Assembly (NCBI GenBank): GCA_016212345.1
Contig: JACRGM010000203.1
Location: 1 to 9,008 of the forward strand
DNA from: Nitrospinota bacterium
GTDB lineage: Bacteria > Nitrospinota > Nitrospinia > SZUA-224
Direction: 5' to 3'
Length of the DNA stretch: 9,008 nucleotides
Position numbers and translations under genes: made by a program. The notes beneath the pieces are model-generated. The model did no database searches. It saw only the letters and a program-made list of their open reading frames with translations, and was not told the origin of the DNA. Below are positions 1 through 6,224 of the stretch, one piece after another (position 1 is the stretch's first letter; every line of letters begins with the position of its first letter).

Positions 1-264
1 ACATAAGCCTTCTTCCAAATAATTCTGATGAAAAATGATCGCAATGCAATATAGATTTTCAGATAATAAATTACACAAGATATGCACCCTCTCTGAATTG
101 TCTGCATACTTCGCAAACACGCTGGGTAGGCTGATCGTACCCATAAGATATATTTTTGACCATGGGATATTATTTCAATAGTAAAACGAATAATACTTGA
201 ATGCCTCTGGCATATTTCAGGATAATTTCTCATCATTCGAGGAGCAGGTCTTTCTTTTTAATTG
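1..264. other. Left-edge stretch without a confident gene
   Basis: No gene is supported here. On the minus strand one frame stays open from ATG-ATG at 236-231 to the window edge (78 codons, leftward). It has no Shine-Dalgarno sequence in front, and its product is rich in Ile, Arg, Ser and Tyr and not recognisable. A second minus frame has a 30-codon ORF with a Cys-x-x-Cys pair, also without a ribosome site. At the very edge, a purine run GGAAGAAGG lies just ahead of an ATG at 4-2, so a real gene could begin there and continue outside the window. No terminator hairpin is seen after the exported-protein gene that ends at 265. Confidence 0.3.
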
Positions 265-1335
265 TTACTCACCTATAGTGGTAGATGATATAAACTTAAA
301 TCCGACAGCATCTGCAATGACCCACCCATTGGCATTATCTGATAAGGTTACACCTTCTGAGGGATCACCATTAAAAGTAAATGTCCCCAGGCTAACCCAT
401 TGACTACCATTTATCTTTTGATTTACCCGTATTGTAGTAGTAAGACCAGCATGATCAACAGTAAATGGTGCATTACTTGCGTTAGTCGGTCCTGCTACAT
501 ACCAGACAGATACCTCATAGTCCCCAGCTCCTGCAGTTAACTCAGCATGCCACTTGACACGACCACCAGTACCAACACCATCACGATAACGGAGGTCAAT
601 ATCATATTGTCGACCATTGAAAAAAGGTGGAGGCGCTACAGCCCATATACCTAGTACACTAAATTGACCAGGATCATTATTGTCAACAGCACCGTCAGGC
701 ACTTGAGATACAACAGATACAAACCTAACCGCATCTGCCACTACCCAAGTTGATGGCAATGGTGGAGGTGGGGGTGGGGGTGGGGGTGGGGGGGGTGCAG
801 GTGGATCAGGTTGAGGGCCACCATCTTCATCACTCTCTATAGTAATATCGCTATTAATAGTATTATCTGATAAAGTCACATTCTCTGTACCGTTATTAGC
901 GAAGTTAAATCTCCCTATACTTACCCATTGCCCCCCATTTATCTGTTGATTCACCAATACTGTGGTTGGACCACCTGCATGGTTAATAATAAACGGTGCA
1001 TTGGTGGCAAGGGTTGATCCTGCGACATACCACACAAATACATCATAGTCGCCAGCTCCTGCGGGCAACTCAGCATCCCATGTAGCTGTGTTTGCACCAA
1101 TTCCATCACCCGCCCGATAACGGAGATTAGTACCCCATTCTTGTTGAACTAAGGAAGGTGGAGGCGCTGTATCCCATACACCTACTACCCTGAATTGACC
1201 AGGAGCAGTATTATCAACAATACCATCAGTTAGGATCTGAGCTGATGTAGTAAAGGATGCCATAAATATAAGCATCAAAGATATTGCTGTTATTACTCCC
1301 CTCCTACAAAAATTCTTTTTCCCTATCATTATCAT
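265..1335 (-). CDS. Exported protein with two golvesin/Xly-CBD-like domains and a poly-proline insert
   Basis: This is a 356-residue protein with a Sec signal peptide: basic residues KK..RR at 6-12, a hydrophobic core at about 14-28, and probable cleavage after TSA (30-32). Two copies of a beta-rich domain follow. Copy 1 starts near DGIVDN (38) and copy 2 near DGAVDN (214). Both show the family pattern PGQF, LRYR, GAGDY-V-VWYVAG, NAPF..HAG, VNQ.ING.QWVS.G and VTLSDN, and end in W.[VI]ADAV.F. This matches the golvesin C-terminal/Xly CBD-like domain, a beta-sandwich module of secreted or carbohydrate-associated proteins. No catalytic domain is visible, so a binding or structural role in the envelope or outside the cell is inferred. 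In copy 1, an acidic and then proline-rich stretch (about 159-195, with 12 consecutive Pro) separates VTLSDN from WVVADAVRF. The start is supported by AGGGGGT at 1347-1341 and by an excellent promoter. The last residues are close to the domain end, so nothing seems truncated. Confidence 0.88.
   Translation of the reverse strand: MIMIGKKNFCRRGVITAISLMLIFMASFTTSAQILTDGIVDNTAPGQFRVVGVWDTAPPPSLVQQEWGTNLRYRAGDGIGANTATWDAELPAGAGDYDVFVWYVAGSTLATNAPFIINHAGGPTTVLVNQQINGGQWVSIGRFNFANNGTENVTLSDNTINSDITIESDEDGGPQPDPPAPPPPPPPPPPPPLPSTWVVADAVRFVSVVSQVPDGAVDNNDPGQFSVLGIWAVAPPPFFNGRQYDIDLRYRDGVGTGGRVKWHAELTAGAGDYEVSVWYVAGPTNASNAPFTVDHAGLTTTIRVNQKINGSQWVSLGTFTFNGDPSEGVTLSDNANGWVIADAVGFKFISSTTIGE
761..796 (+). 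repeat. G-rich tandem tract, G-quadruplex motif
   Basis: The plus strand carries G-runs separated by single T residues. From 770 to 795 the runs are 5, 5, 5 and 8 G with one-base loops, preceded by GGTGGAGGT. This fits the classic intramolecular G-quadruplex pattern with very short loops. On the minus strand it encodes the Pro run of the exported protein through CCC and CCA codons. Because that gene is read on the minus strand, the G-rich strand is its transcription template. The 8-base homopolymer is also a likely slippage or assembly-error site, although the reading frame is intact here. Confidence 0.9.
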
Positions 1336-1373
1336 AATGCACCCCCTACCCCTATGTTGAATATTTGAATATT

Positions 1374-1402
1374 ATTATATAGTTCTGGTTTGTTATTGTC
1401 AA
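1374..1402 (-). promoter_or_regulatory. Consensus sigma70 promoter for the exported protein
   Basis: On the minus strand there is a perfect TTGACA (1402-1397), a 17-base spacer, and a perfect TATAAT (1379-1374). A start site near 1367 would give a leader of about 32 bases ending in a good ribosome binding site. The TGA stop codon of the upstream radical SAM gene (1401-1399) lies inside the -35 hexamer. A-rich sequence just upstream, which could act as an UP element, is coding for that protein's lysine-rich tail. I see no terminator between the two genes, so read-through could add to this promoter. Confidence 0.85.
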
Positions 1403-2916
1403 GGATTTTTTTCTGATTTCTTCTTTCTCTCTCCCATCATAGTCTTAACTATCTTGCCTATCATATCCCAACGCGCCTCAGGCATAAAGTAGTAAAAATT
1501 ATGCTTTAAACGAAATTTGGCCATGGGATAATATATCTTAACTAATAGACGTTTAATTTTTGAGTCAAAATAATCGCCAAGCTTCCTGTTAGTTCCATAA
1601 GAGGCGTAGATAACCCGTATTATCCTCTGCTGCATCTTTTCTGATATCCATGGATATGATTTATTAAAGTCAAAGAAATGCATCTTACCCCATTCTTCTA
1701 GTCTGGAGGGTGGCTTAAGCCCTATCTCTAATGCCAAATCATAAATCTCAGTGCCAGGATAAACGCTGAGGTAGTTGATATACCTAAGCACTGCCTTGGG
1801 ATTATCCTCTATCAATCTAACAAATAACTCTGTGGTCAAAGAGATATCCCTCTCTGTCTCAGTTGGAAAGCCGATCATAAAATTATAAATAGGTTTGATG
1901 TTCGTATACTCGCCTAATTTCTTATTGAGCTCAATGACCTGCTCTACACGCATATTCTTTTTGATAAAATCAAGAATCTTCTGCGACCCAGATTCTACCC
2001 CGATCTGCAGGTATTCCACTCCCAACTTTTCAAGCCTCTGTAGCTCGGATTCACTCATTCTATGAAGTGAATCTACCCTTACCCCCTGAAACCACAACTT
2101 AACACCTAAACCAGCCTTTTCAATAAGTTCCAATATTTGATTTGCCCTTTTAATGTTTATAAAAAAATTATCATCTACAAATCCGATCCCCTTTATATTA
2201 TATCTATTCACTGCTAATTTTACCTCTTCTAATACCCTCTCAGGGGACATGGCCCTCCATTTGGCTCGGTTGAAATTACTATTGTAACAATAGGTACATC
2301 TGAAGGGGCATCCCCTGCTACTCTGTAATGTAAACATCCCGCCTTCAAACTGATACTTTGTTCCTTCCGCATAAGCGTTAATATCAACTAGATGATATGG
2401 AAGATTGGGCAACTTATCTAAATCAGCAAGCTCACGCATAGGAGTCGCTTTTGGCTTTGAATTGTCTTTGTACCAAAGTCCTTTGATATCATAAAAATTT
2501 CTCTTTCCATCCTGTAGCGCCTTTACCAATTCATAGAATGTATATTCTCCCTCGCCCTGAACAACAAAATCGATGTTATCGTTTATAATGGTCTGTTCAG
2601 GAAGGAATGAAGGATGAACGCCTCCCCACACTACAGGAATATCTTTGTTGTGTCTCTTTATTAATTTACTTGCCTTTAACCCATCCAATATCTGGATGCC
2701 GGTCTTTACAGTTATCCCGATGCATATTGGGGAAGAGGTCTTGAGTTCATCTAATAATGTCTTCTCCCACTCCTCATCTACCCTCATATCTATGATCTTG
2801 ACCCTGTATCCTTCTTTATCAAGAAGAGATGAGATACAGAGTAATCCCATAGGAAGAAACATCTGACTTCTTCCATAAAACCCATCTGTTGTCTGAATCA
2901 ACAATACATCTGCCAT
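1399..2916 (-). CDS. B12-binding radical SAM protein (copy A)
   Basis: This is a 505-residue radical SAM enzyme of the cobalamin-binding class. The N-terminal Rossmann-like B12-binding domain (about 1-140) has the family signatures P.GLL.ISS.L...GY.V.IID near 22-43 and WGGVHPS at 97-103, followed by QGEGE (120-124). It lacks the DxHxxG lower-ligand motif, as is usual in BchE-like members. The radical SAM core has the CxxxCxxC cluster at Cys203, Cys207 and Cys210, then DDNFF (248-252) and GVESGSQ (306-312). A basic, aromatic C-terminal region (about 455-480) could contact membrane. Such proteins catalyse radical methylations, cyclisations or rearrangements, and the substrate here cannot be told. 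It is a close paralogue of the gene at 3091-4590, about two thirds identical by eye. AAGGAG at 2931-2926, nine bases before the ATG, supports the start. The lysine-rich tail (about 497-505) is absent from the paralogue and overlaps the next promoter. Confidence 0.93.
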   Translation of the reverse strand: MADVLLIQTTDGFYGRSQMFLPMGLLCISSLLDKEGYRVKIIDMRVDEEWEKTLLDELKTSSPICIGITVKTGIQILDGLKASKLIKRHNKDIPVVWGGVHPSFLPEQTIINDNIDFVVQGEGEYTFYELVKALQDGKRNFYDIKGLWYKDNSKPKATPMRELADLDKLPNLPYHLVDINAYAEGTKYQFEGGMFTLQSSRGCPFRCTYCYNSNFNRAKWRAMSPERVLEEVKLAVNRYNIKGIGFVDDNFFINIKRANQILELIEKAGLGVKLWFQGVRVDSLHRMSESELQRLEKLGVEYLQIGVESGSQKILDFIKKNMRVEQVIELNKKLGEYTNIKPIYNFMIGFPTETERDISLTTELFVRLIEDNPKAVLRYINYLSVYPGTEIYDLALEIGLKPPSRLEEWGKMHFFDFNKSYPWISEKMQQRIIRVIYASYGTNRKLGDYFDSKIKRLLVKIYYPMAKFRLKHNFYYFMPEARWDMIGKIVKTMMGERKKKSEKNP

Positions 2917-2946
2917 TACTCAATTCTCCTTATAAAATATAGTCTT

Positions 2947-2976
2947 ATTATATTGAACTAATATAGGTAATATCAA
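2947..2976 (-). promoter_or_regulatory. Sigma70-type promoter for radical SAM copy A
   Basis: On the minus strand TTGATA (2976-2971), an 18-base spacer and a perfect TATAAT (2952-2947) precede the gene. A start near 2940 would leave a leader of about 24 bases with AAGGAG placed correctly. This suggests the second radical SAM gene can be transcribed independently of the first. Confidence 0.7.
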
Positions 2977-3026
2977 GCCGTATTATATGGAAATCTATAT
3001 TTCGAGTGTTTTGTGATTGTGGGTGG

Positions 3027-3050
3027 CATGGACAAACTTGTTTGTCCGTG
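3027..3050. repeat. Inverted repeat between the two radical SAM genes
   Basis: The arms CATGGACAAA (3027-3036) and TTTGTCCGTG (3041-3050) pair over ten positions, one of them a G-T wobble, around a CTTG loop. It lies 41 bases past the stop of radical SAM copy B and about 50 bases upstream of the -35 of copy A. Neither strand has the following T-run expected of a standard intrinsic terminator. It could be a weak terminator, an mRNA 3'-end stabiliser or an operator. Confidence 0.5.
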
Positions 3051-3090
3051 ATCATTTGATGGATGGATAAGAGACTTCTATTACTGAATC

Positions 3091-4590
3091 TCAGCTTGTA
3101 TCTGTGGTTAACATAACCTTTGTCAGCTTTTCCACCAAGTTTGTGCTTGCTTCTGGCATAAAGTAATAGAAATTATGTTTTAGTCGAAATTTGGCCAATG
3201 GATGGTAGCTCTTAAACAACAGTCGTTTGAATCTTGAGTCAAAATATTCGCTTAGGTTTTTATTGGCGCCAAAAGAGGCGTAAACAACTCGTTTAATCAT
3301 ATTATTCATCTTTTTTGAAAGCCATGGATACCTCTTATCAAAGTATATCCAGTGTTCACTCCCCCATTCTTCTAAGGTCGAAGGCGGTTTAAGGCCTAGT
3401 CTTAGCGCTAGATCATAAATCGTGGTGCCTGGATAAGGGACAAGAACGCTGATATTCTGAAGAACTGCCTTGTGATTTTCCTCCATCAATTTAATGAACA
3501 ACTGCGTGGTTAAAAAAATGTCATCCTCTGTTTCAGTAGGAAAACCAATCATGAAGTTATAGATTGGCTTAATGTTCGTATATTCATTTAGTTTCTTGTT
3601 AATATCAATGATTTGCTCCACGCGTATCCTTTTATTAATCAAATCAAGGATTCTCTGCGATCCAGATTCCACACCTAACTGCAGATACTCAACCCCTAAC
3701 CTTTCGAGTCTTTGTAATTGACTTTTATTCATTCGGTGAAGCGATTCTACTGTCATCCCTTGAAAATGCAACTTAATGTCTATCCCAGCTCTTTCAATAA
3801 GCTCCAGTATTGTATCTGCCCTTTTTATATTCATAAAGAAATTGTCATCAATAATCCCAATTCCCTTGATTTTATAATTATTCACTGCGCATTTTATCTG
3901 CTCTAAGACTCTCTCAGGAGACATTGCTCTCCATTTTGAACGATTGAAATTACTATTGTAACAAAAAGTACATTTATATGGGCAACCTCTGCTGGTCTGT
4001 AAGGTAAACATGCCATCCTCGAAATAATACTTAGTTGTTTTAATATATTTGCCAACGTCAATGAGGTTATACGGAAGATCAGGCAACTCATCTAAATTTA
4101 GAAATTCGCAGGCTGATGTCGATTTTGGCTTTGAATTTTCTTTATACCAAAGTCCTTTAATATCATTATAGGAGTCTGTTTTGCCATTCTCTAGCGCCTT
4201 GACTAATTCATAAAAGGTATATTCGCCCTCGCCTTGAATGACAAAATCTATGTTTTCATTTTCAATGGTTTGTTTCGGCAGGATCGAAGGATGAACACCT
4301 CCCCACACAACAGGAATATCTTTATTGTACTTTTTTACCAATTTGCTTACTTTCAAACCATCTAAAATTGGAATGCCAGTCATCACTGTTATACCAACGC
4401 ATATAGGGGAAGTCTTCAATTCTCTTAACAAAACCTCTTCCCAATTATCCTCTATTCTCATGTCGATAATTTTGATATCATATCCCTCTTTGTTGAGAAA
4501 AGATGAGACGAAAAGTAGTCCCGTAGGTATATATATCTGGCTTTTTCTGTACAATCCATTGCCCGGTTGAATCAATATAACATCAGCCAT
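3091..4590 (-). CDS. B12-binding radical SAM protein (copy B)
   Basis: This 499-residue paralogue of copy A has the same layout. The B12-binding domain covers about 1-140, with IPTGLLFVSS (21-30) and WGGVHPS (96-102). The radical SAM cluster is Cys203, Cys207 and Cys210 in the context RGCPYKCTFCYN. DDNFF and GVESGSQ follow, and the basic aromatic C-terminal region ends FYYFMPEA. No DxHxxG cobalamin-ligand motif is seen. The two proteins differ mainly at the extreme C-terminus and in a few probable substrate-side positions, for example LHFQGMTVES here and LWFQGVRVDS in copy A. The ATG follows GAGGGGG with good spacing. The leader is long, about 180 bases from the predicted promoter, and has a stable hairpin just before the ribosome site. 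Substrate and product are unknown. Tandem duplication followed by divergence is the simplest history. Confidence 0.93.
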   Translation of the reverse strand: MADVILIQPGNGLYRKSQIYIPTGLLFVSSFLNKEGYDIKIIDMRIEDNWEEVLLRELKTSPICVGITVMTGIPILDGLKVSKLVKKYNKDIPVVWGGVHPSILPKQTIENENIDFVIQGEGEYTFYELVKALENGKTDSYNDIKGLWYKENSKPKSTSACEFLNLDELPDLPYNLIDVGKYIKTTKYYFEDGMFTLQTSRGCPYKCTFCYNSNFNRSKWRAMSPERVLEQIKCAVNNYKIKGIGIIDDNFFMNIKRADTILELIERAGIDIKLHFQGMTVESLHRMNKSQLQRLERLGVEYLQLGVESGSQRILDLINKRIRVEQIIDINKKLNEYTNIKPIYNFMIGFPTETEDDIFLTTQLFIKLMEENHKAVLQNISVLVPYPGTTIYDLALRLGLKPPSTLEEWGSEHWIYFDKRYPWLSKKMNNMIKRVVYASFGANKNLSEYFDSRFKRLLFKSYHPLAKFRLKHNFYYFMPEASTNLVEKLTKVMLTTDTS

Positions 4591-4607
4591 CTATATCCCC
4601 CCTCAGC

Positions 4608-4632
4608 GCTCAAAATCCTGAAGATTTTGAGC
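4608..4632 (-). promoter_or_regulatory. Leader hairpin ahead of radical SAM copy B
   Basis: GCTCAAAATC (4608-4617) and GATTTTGAGC (4623-4632) form a perfect ten-base stem with a five-base loop. In the minus-strand transcript the hairpin ends a few bases before the GAGGGGG ribosome site and 17 bases before the ATG at 4590. It has no T-run on either strand, so it is not an ordinary terminator. Messenger protection or control of translation by a protein or RNA are possible roles, by inference. Confidence 0.6.
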
Positions 4633-4776
4633 ACAGGTCAAAATTAAAATAGTTCATTGCTATCCCCACATTTAATTTTTATTTTGATATAACCAATTTC
4701 TGTTGAATAGGTTCATATCCCAAATGGTAAGTAACCTCTAAGTTGTGGTAAACTATAATAAACTTATATAAAACAT

Positions 4777-4805
4777 AATATATCATATAAACTCTAATAA
4801 GTCAA
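4777..4805 (-). promoter_or_regulatory. Sigma70-type promoter for radical SAM copy B
   Basis: On the minus strand TTGACT (4805-4800), a 17-base spacer and TATATT (4782-4777) match the consensus at five of six and five of six positions. Transcription from about 4770 would give a leader of roughly 180 bases. The sequence immediately upstream and the start of the -35 are the same as at the exported-protein promoter. Confidence 0.65.
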
Positions 4806-4850
4806 GGATTTTTTTCGTATTTTCGTATTTCTTTCGTATTTTTTTCTGAT
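4801..4850 (-). repeat. Phased A-tract repeats upstream of the promoter
   Basis: The motif CGTATTT occurs on the plus strand at 4816, 4824 and 4835, within a run of GTATTT...C units of 8, 11 and 11 bases. The units read GTATTTTC, GTATTTCTTTC and GTATTTTTTTC. Read on the minus strand they form A-tracts spaced near a helical turn directly upstream of the -35, as expected of an UP element or bent DNA. The flanks GTCAAGGATTTTTTTC and TGAT together equal the 20-base block at 1399-1418. Confidence 0.6.
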
Positions 4851-4908
4851 AGGGAATTCCTTTTTTAACCTGTAGAAACATTAACAATCCCTTCTCATAC
4901 TACCTTCC

Positions 4909-5640
4909 CTACCTTCCATAGGCAAGTCTGTAAGCCAACTGGAACGGCAGACCTTTTTCTAATATCTTCTCTTGAGCCTCAGCAATGTCATATGAAACCC
5001 TCTTTATCTCTATAGTCTCTGTCTCTGAATCGTATACAGCAAAGGAAGACCTTGGATCTCTATCTCTTGGTTGCCCCACACTCCCGATATTTATGATATA
5101 TCTACACTCACTATTAAGTCTCTTCTCTCCATTGTATATATTTATATCCCCAGTGCTATCCTTTTCTATAATTATAGGGATGTGAGAATGTCCAACAAAA
5201 CATATCCTTGTATCAAAGAAATCGAAGTTCTCAATAGCATCAGAGATATCCATTATGTAATGCCACTTATCAGGCTCCTTTGGAGATGAATGCGCAAAGG
5301 TAAGCCCTTCATAAGTCAAATCTACCTTCAACCCTCTCAGATACCCTATGTTTTTCTCTGTCAGGCATTCCCCTGTCCATAATATAGCCTCCATAGCAGA
5401 TGAGTTAAAGTATGATATATCTGTCAATCCAATAGCCGCATAATCATGGTTACCAGCCAAGGTTAATGGCCGATCTACAAGTGATCTTATTATCTCTATT
5501 ACCTCATTAGGATTCGCACCATAACCAACTATATCACCTAAAAAGACCAATTTCTCATATCTTAGTCTTTTTATCTCATCTATTACCGCTTGAAGTGCCT
5601 CTAAATTTCCATGTACATCAGATAAAATAACATATCTCAA
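4909..5640 (-). CDS. Calcineurin-like metallophosphoesterase
   Basis: This 243-residue cytoplasmic phosphoesterase belongs to the compact YfcE/MJ0936-like group. All metal-site motifs are present in order: SDVHGN (Asp8, His10), GDIVGYG (Asp36), GNHD (Asn64, His65), His117 in AHSSP, and GHSH (His151, His153). The set implies a working two-metal centre for phosphomono- or diester hydrolysis, with the substrate unknown. NIGSVGQPRD (184-193) near the end is typical of the group. The start is TTG at 5640-5638 giving MRYVILSD. The ATG five bases further on is out of frame. GAGAGG at 5655-5650 lies nine bases ahead of the TTG and overlaps the stop of the preceding gene, so the two are probably translationally coupled. 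It is the last gene of the rib-nusB operon. Confidence 0.92.
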   Translation of the reverse strand: MRYVILSDVHGNLEALQAVIDEIKRLRYEKLVFLGDIVGYGANPNEVIEIIRSLVDRPLTLAGNHDYAAIGLTDISYFNSSAMEAILWTGECLTEKNIGYLRGLKVDLTYEGLTFAHSSPKEPDKWHYIMDISDAIENFDFFDTRICFVGHSHIPIIIEKDSTGDINIYNGEKRLNSECRYIINIGSVGQPRDRDPRSSFAVYDSETETIEIKRVSYDIAEAQEKILEKGLPFQLAYRLAYGR

Positions 5641-5655
5641 GTTGTAAATCCTCTC
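5641..5655 (-). promoter_or_regulatory. Ribosome binding site deciding a TTG start (phosphoesterase)
   Basis: GAGAGG (5655-5650) lies nine bases before TTG at 5640. It overlaps the TAG stop (5657-5655) of the upstream gene. No in-frame ATG is near, and the phosphoesterase motif SDVHGN begins only seven residues in, so the TTG is needed. Confidence 0.65.
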
Positions 5656-6224
5656 TACCCAAAGTCCATGGATATCTCTAACTTCTTACCCTTCTTCATA
5701 AATCTCTCCACAGAGTATTTAACAGCATTATTAAGTATATCAATCCTTCCTCCATCATTCTCAACTATCTTTATTACAAAGTCTTTACTATCCTTTAAGA
5801 GACGGGAAAAACCCTTTAACATCCCATCTATGATATCCTCGACAATACGGGCATAATCGAGATCAGATATATTCTTTATGCATATATCCATCCCAAAATC
5901 ACAAATATTTAATTTTAAAATAACAGTTATTAGATGGGAGTAAATAAGTGAAATCTTTGAGGTGCTGAAATTGGTACTCTTCCCCATCCCTAATAACAAT
6001 ATCTTATCAGAGGATATCTTATTCTGACTTGGCAGGAGGGCCTTCTCTCTAAATGCCCCTGATATCTTCTTTTGTTTAATAAGATTTGATATCTGTCCAT
6101 TTAATAACCAGTCTATGATACCAGCATCTCCTTTTAGGGGAATCATATCCTTAAAAAAGGTTACAACAGCCAGATCGGTTTCTGTCTTAATAAACTCTTG
6201 AGAGAGGATCTTTATCTTTATCAA
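5655..6224 (-). CDS. Stand-alone M17 aminopeptidase N-terminal domain protein
   Basis: This is a 189-residue protein. Residues about 12-85 resemble the N-terminal domain of M17 leucyl aminopeptidases: ETDLAVVTFF, LKGDAGIIDWLLNGQISNLI (30-49), SGAFREKALLP and ILLLGMGK (75-82). In complete family members of roughly 480-500 residues this macro-like domain precedes a C-terminal dimetal peptidase domain. That domain is entirely absent, and the reading frame ends normally just before the next gene, so peptidase activity is not expected. A regulatory, ligand-binding or hexamer-related role is inference. Residues 90-189 continue the same fold with little motif content. The start is TTG at 6224-6222, seven bases after a strong AAGGAG, inside the 3' end of nusB (38-base overlap). 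The overlap suggests translational coupling. Confidence 0.82.
   Translation of the reverse strand: MIKIKILSQEFIKTETDLAVVTFFKDMIPLKGDAGIIDWLLNGQISNLIKQKKISGAFREKALLPSQNKISSDKILLLGMGKSTNFSTSKISLIYSHLITVILKLNICDFGMDICIKNISDLDYARIVEDIIDGMLKGFSRLLKDSKDFVIKIVENDGGRIDILNNAVKYSVERFMKKGKKLEISMDFG

Larger units (their letters stand above)
4591..4908. other. 318-base intergenic region with promoter and leader
   Basis: This region separates the housekeeping operon from the accessory genes. It contains the promoter and A-tract block listed separately, an AT-rich leader, and a hairpin next to the radical SAM start. No hairpin plus T-run terminator for the metallophosphoesterase operon is evident on the minus strand, so read-through into the radical SAM genes cannot be excluded. 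The GGAATTCC palindrome at 4854-4861 is short and unremarkable. No open reading frame with a ribosome site is seen on either strand. Confidence 0.6.

Noticed and set aside
134..185. Decayed third copy of the radical SAM gene, suggested by CCATGGGATA shared with the copy A 3' end
   Set aside because: The match is about ten bases, and the surrounding translation in all minus frames does not align with the radical SAM C-terminus.
197..403. Plus-strand 68-codon frame across the 3' end of the exported-protein gene
   Set aside because: It overlaps conserved domain-2 coding sequence in antisense, has no Shine-Dalgarno sequence and no recognisable product.
2645..2866. Plus-strand open frames opposite the radical SAM genes, and similar ones opposite rib, nusB and phosphoesterase genes
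   Set aside because: They lie wholly or largely antisense to well-recognised proteins, have no ribosome sites or families of their own, and are explained by the codon use of the minus-strand genes.
2973..3029. Minus-strand 18-codon ORF (MPPTITKH...) between the radical SAM genes as a possible peptide substrate
   Set aside because: No ribosome site precedes it, it overlaps the copy A -35 box, and it has no precursor-peptide features such as a leader or Cys-rich core. No RiPP precursor was found in the other spacers either.
4608..4632. Intrinsic terminator
   Set aside because: The stem is AT-rich and no T-run follows on either strand. Its place just before a ribosome site argues for a leader element.
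4591..4908. Cobalamin riboswitch controlling the B12-dependent enzymes
   Set aside because: No B12-box-like sequence or multi-helix core could be recognised by eye. Only one simple hairpin is evident.
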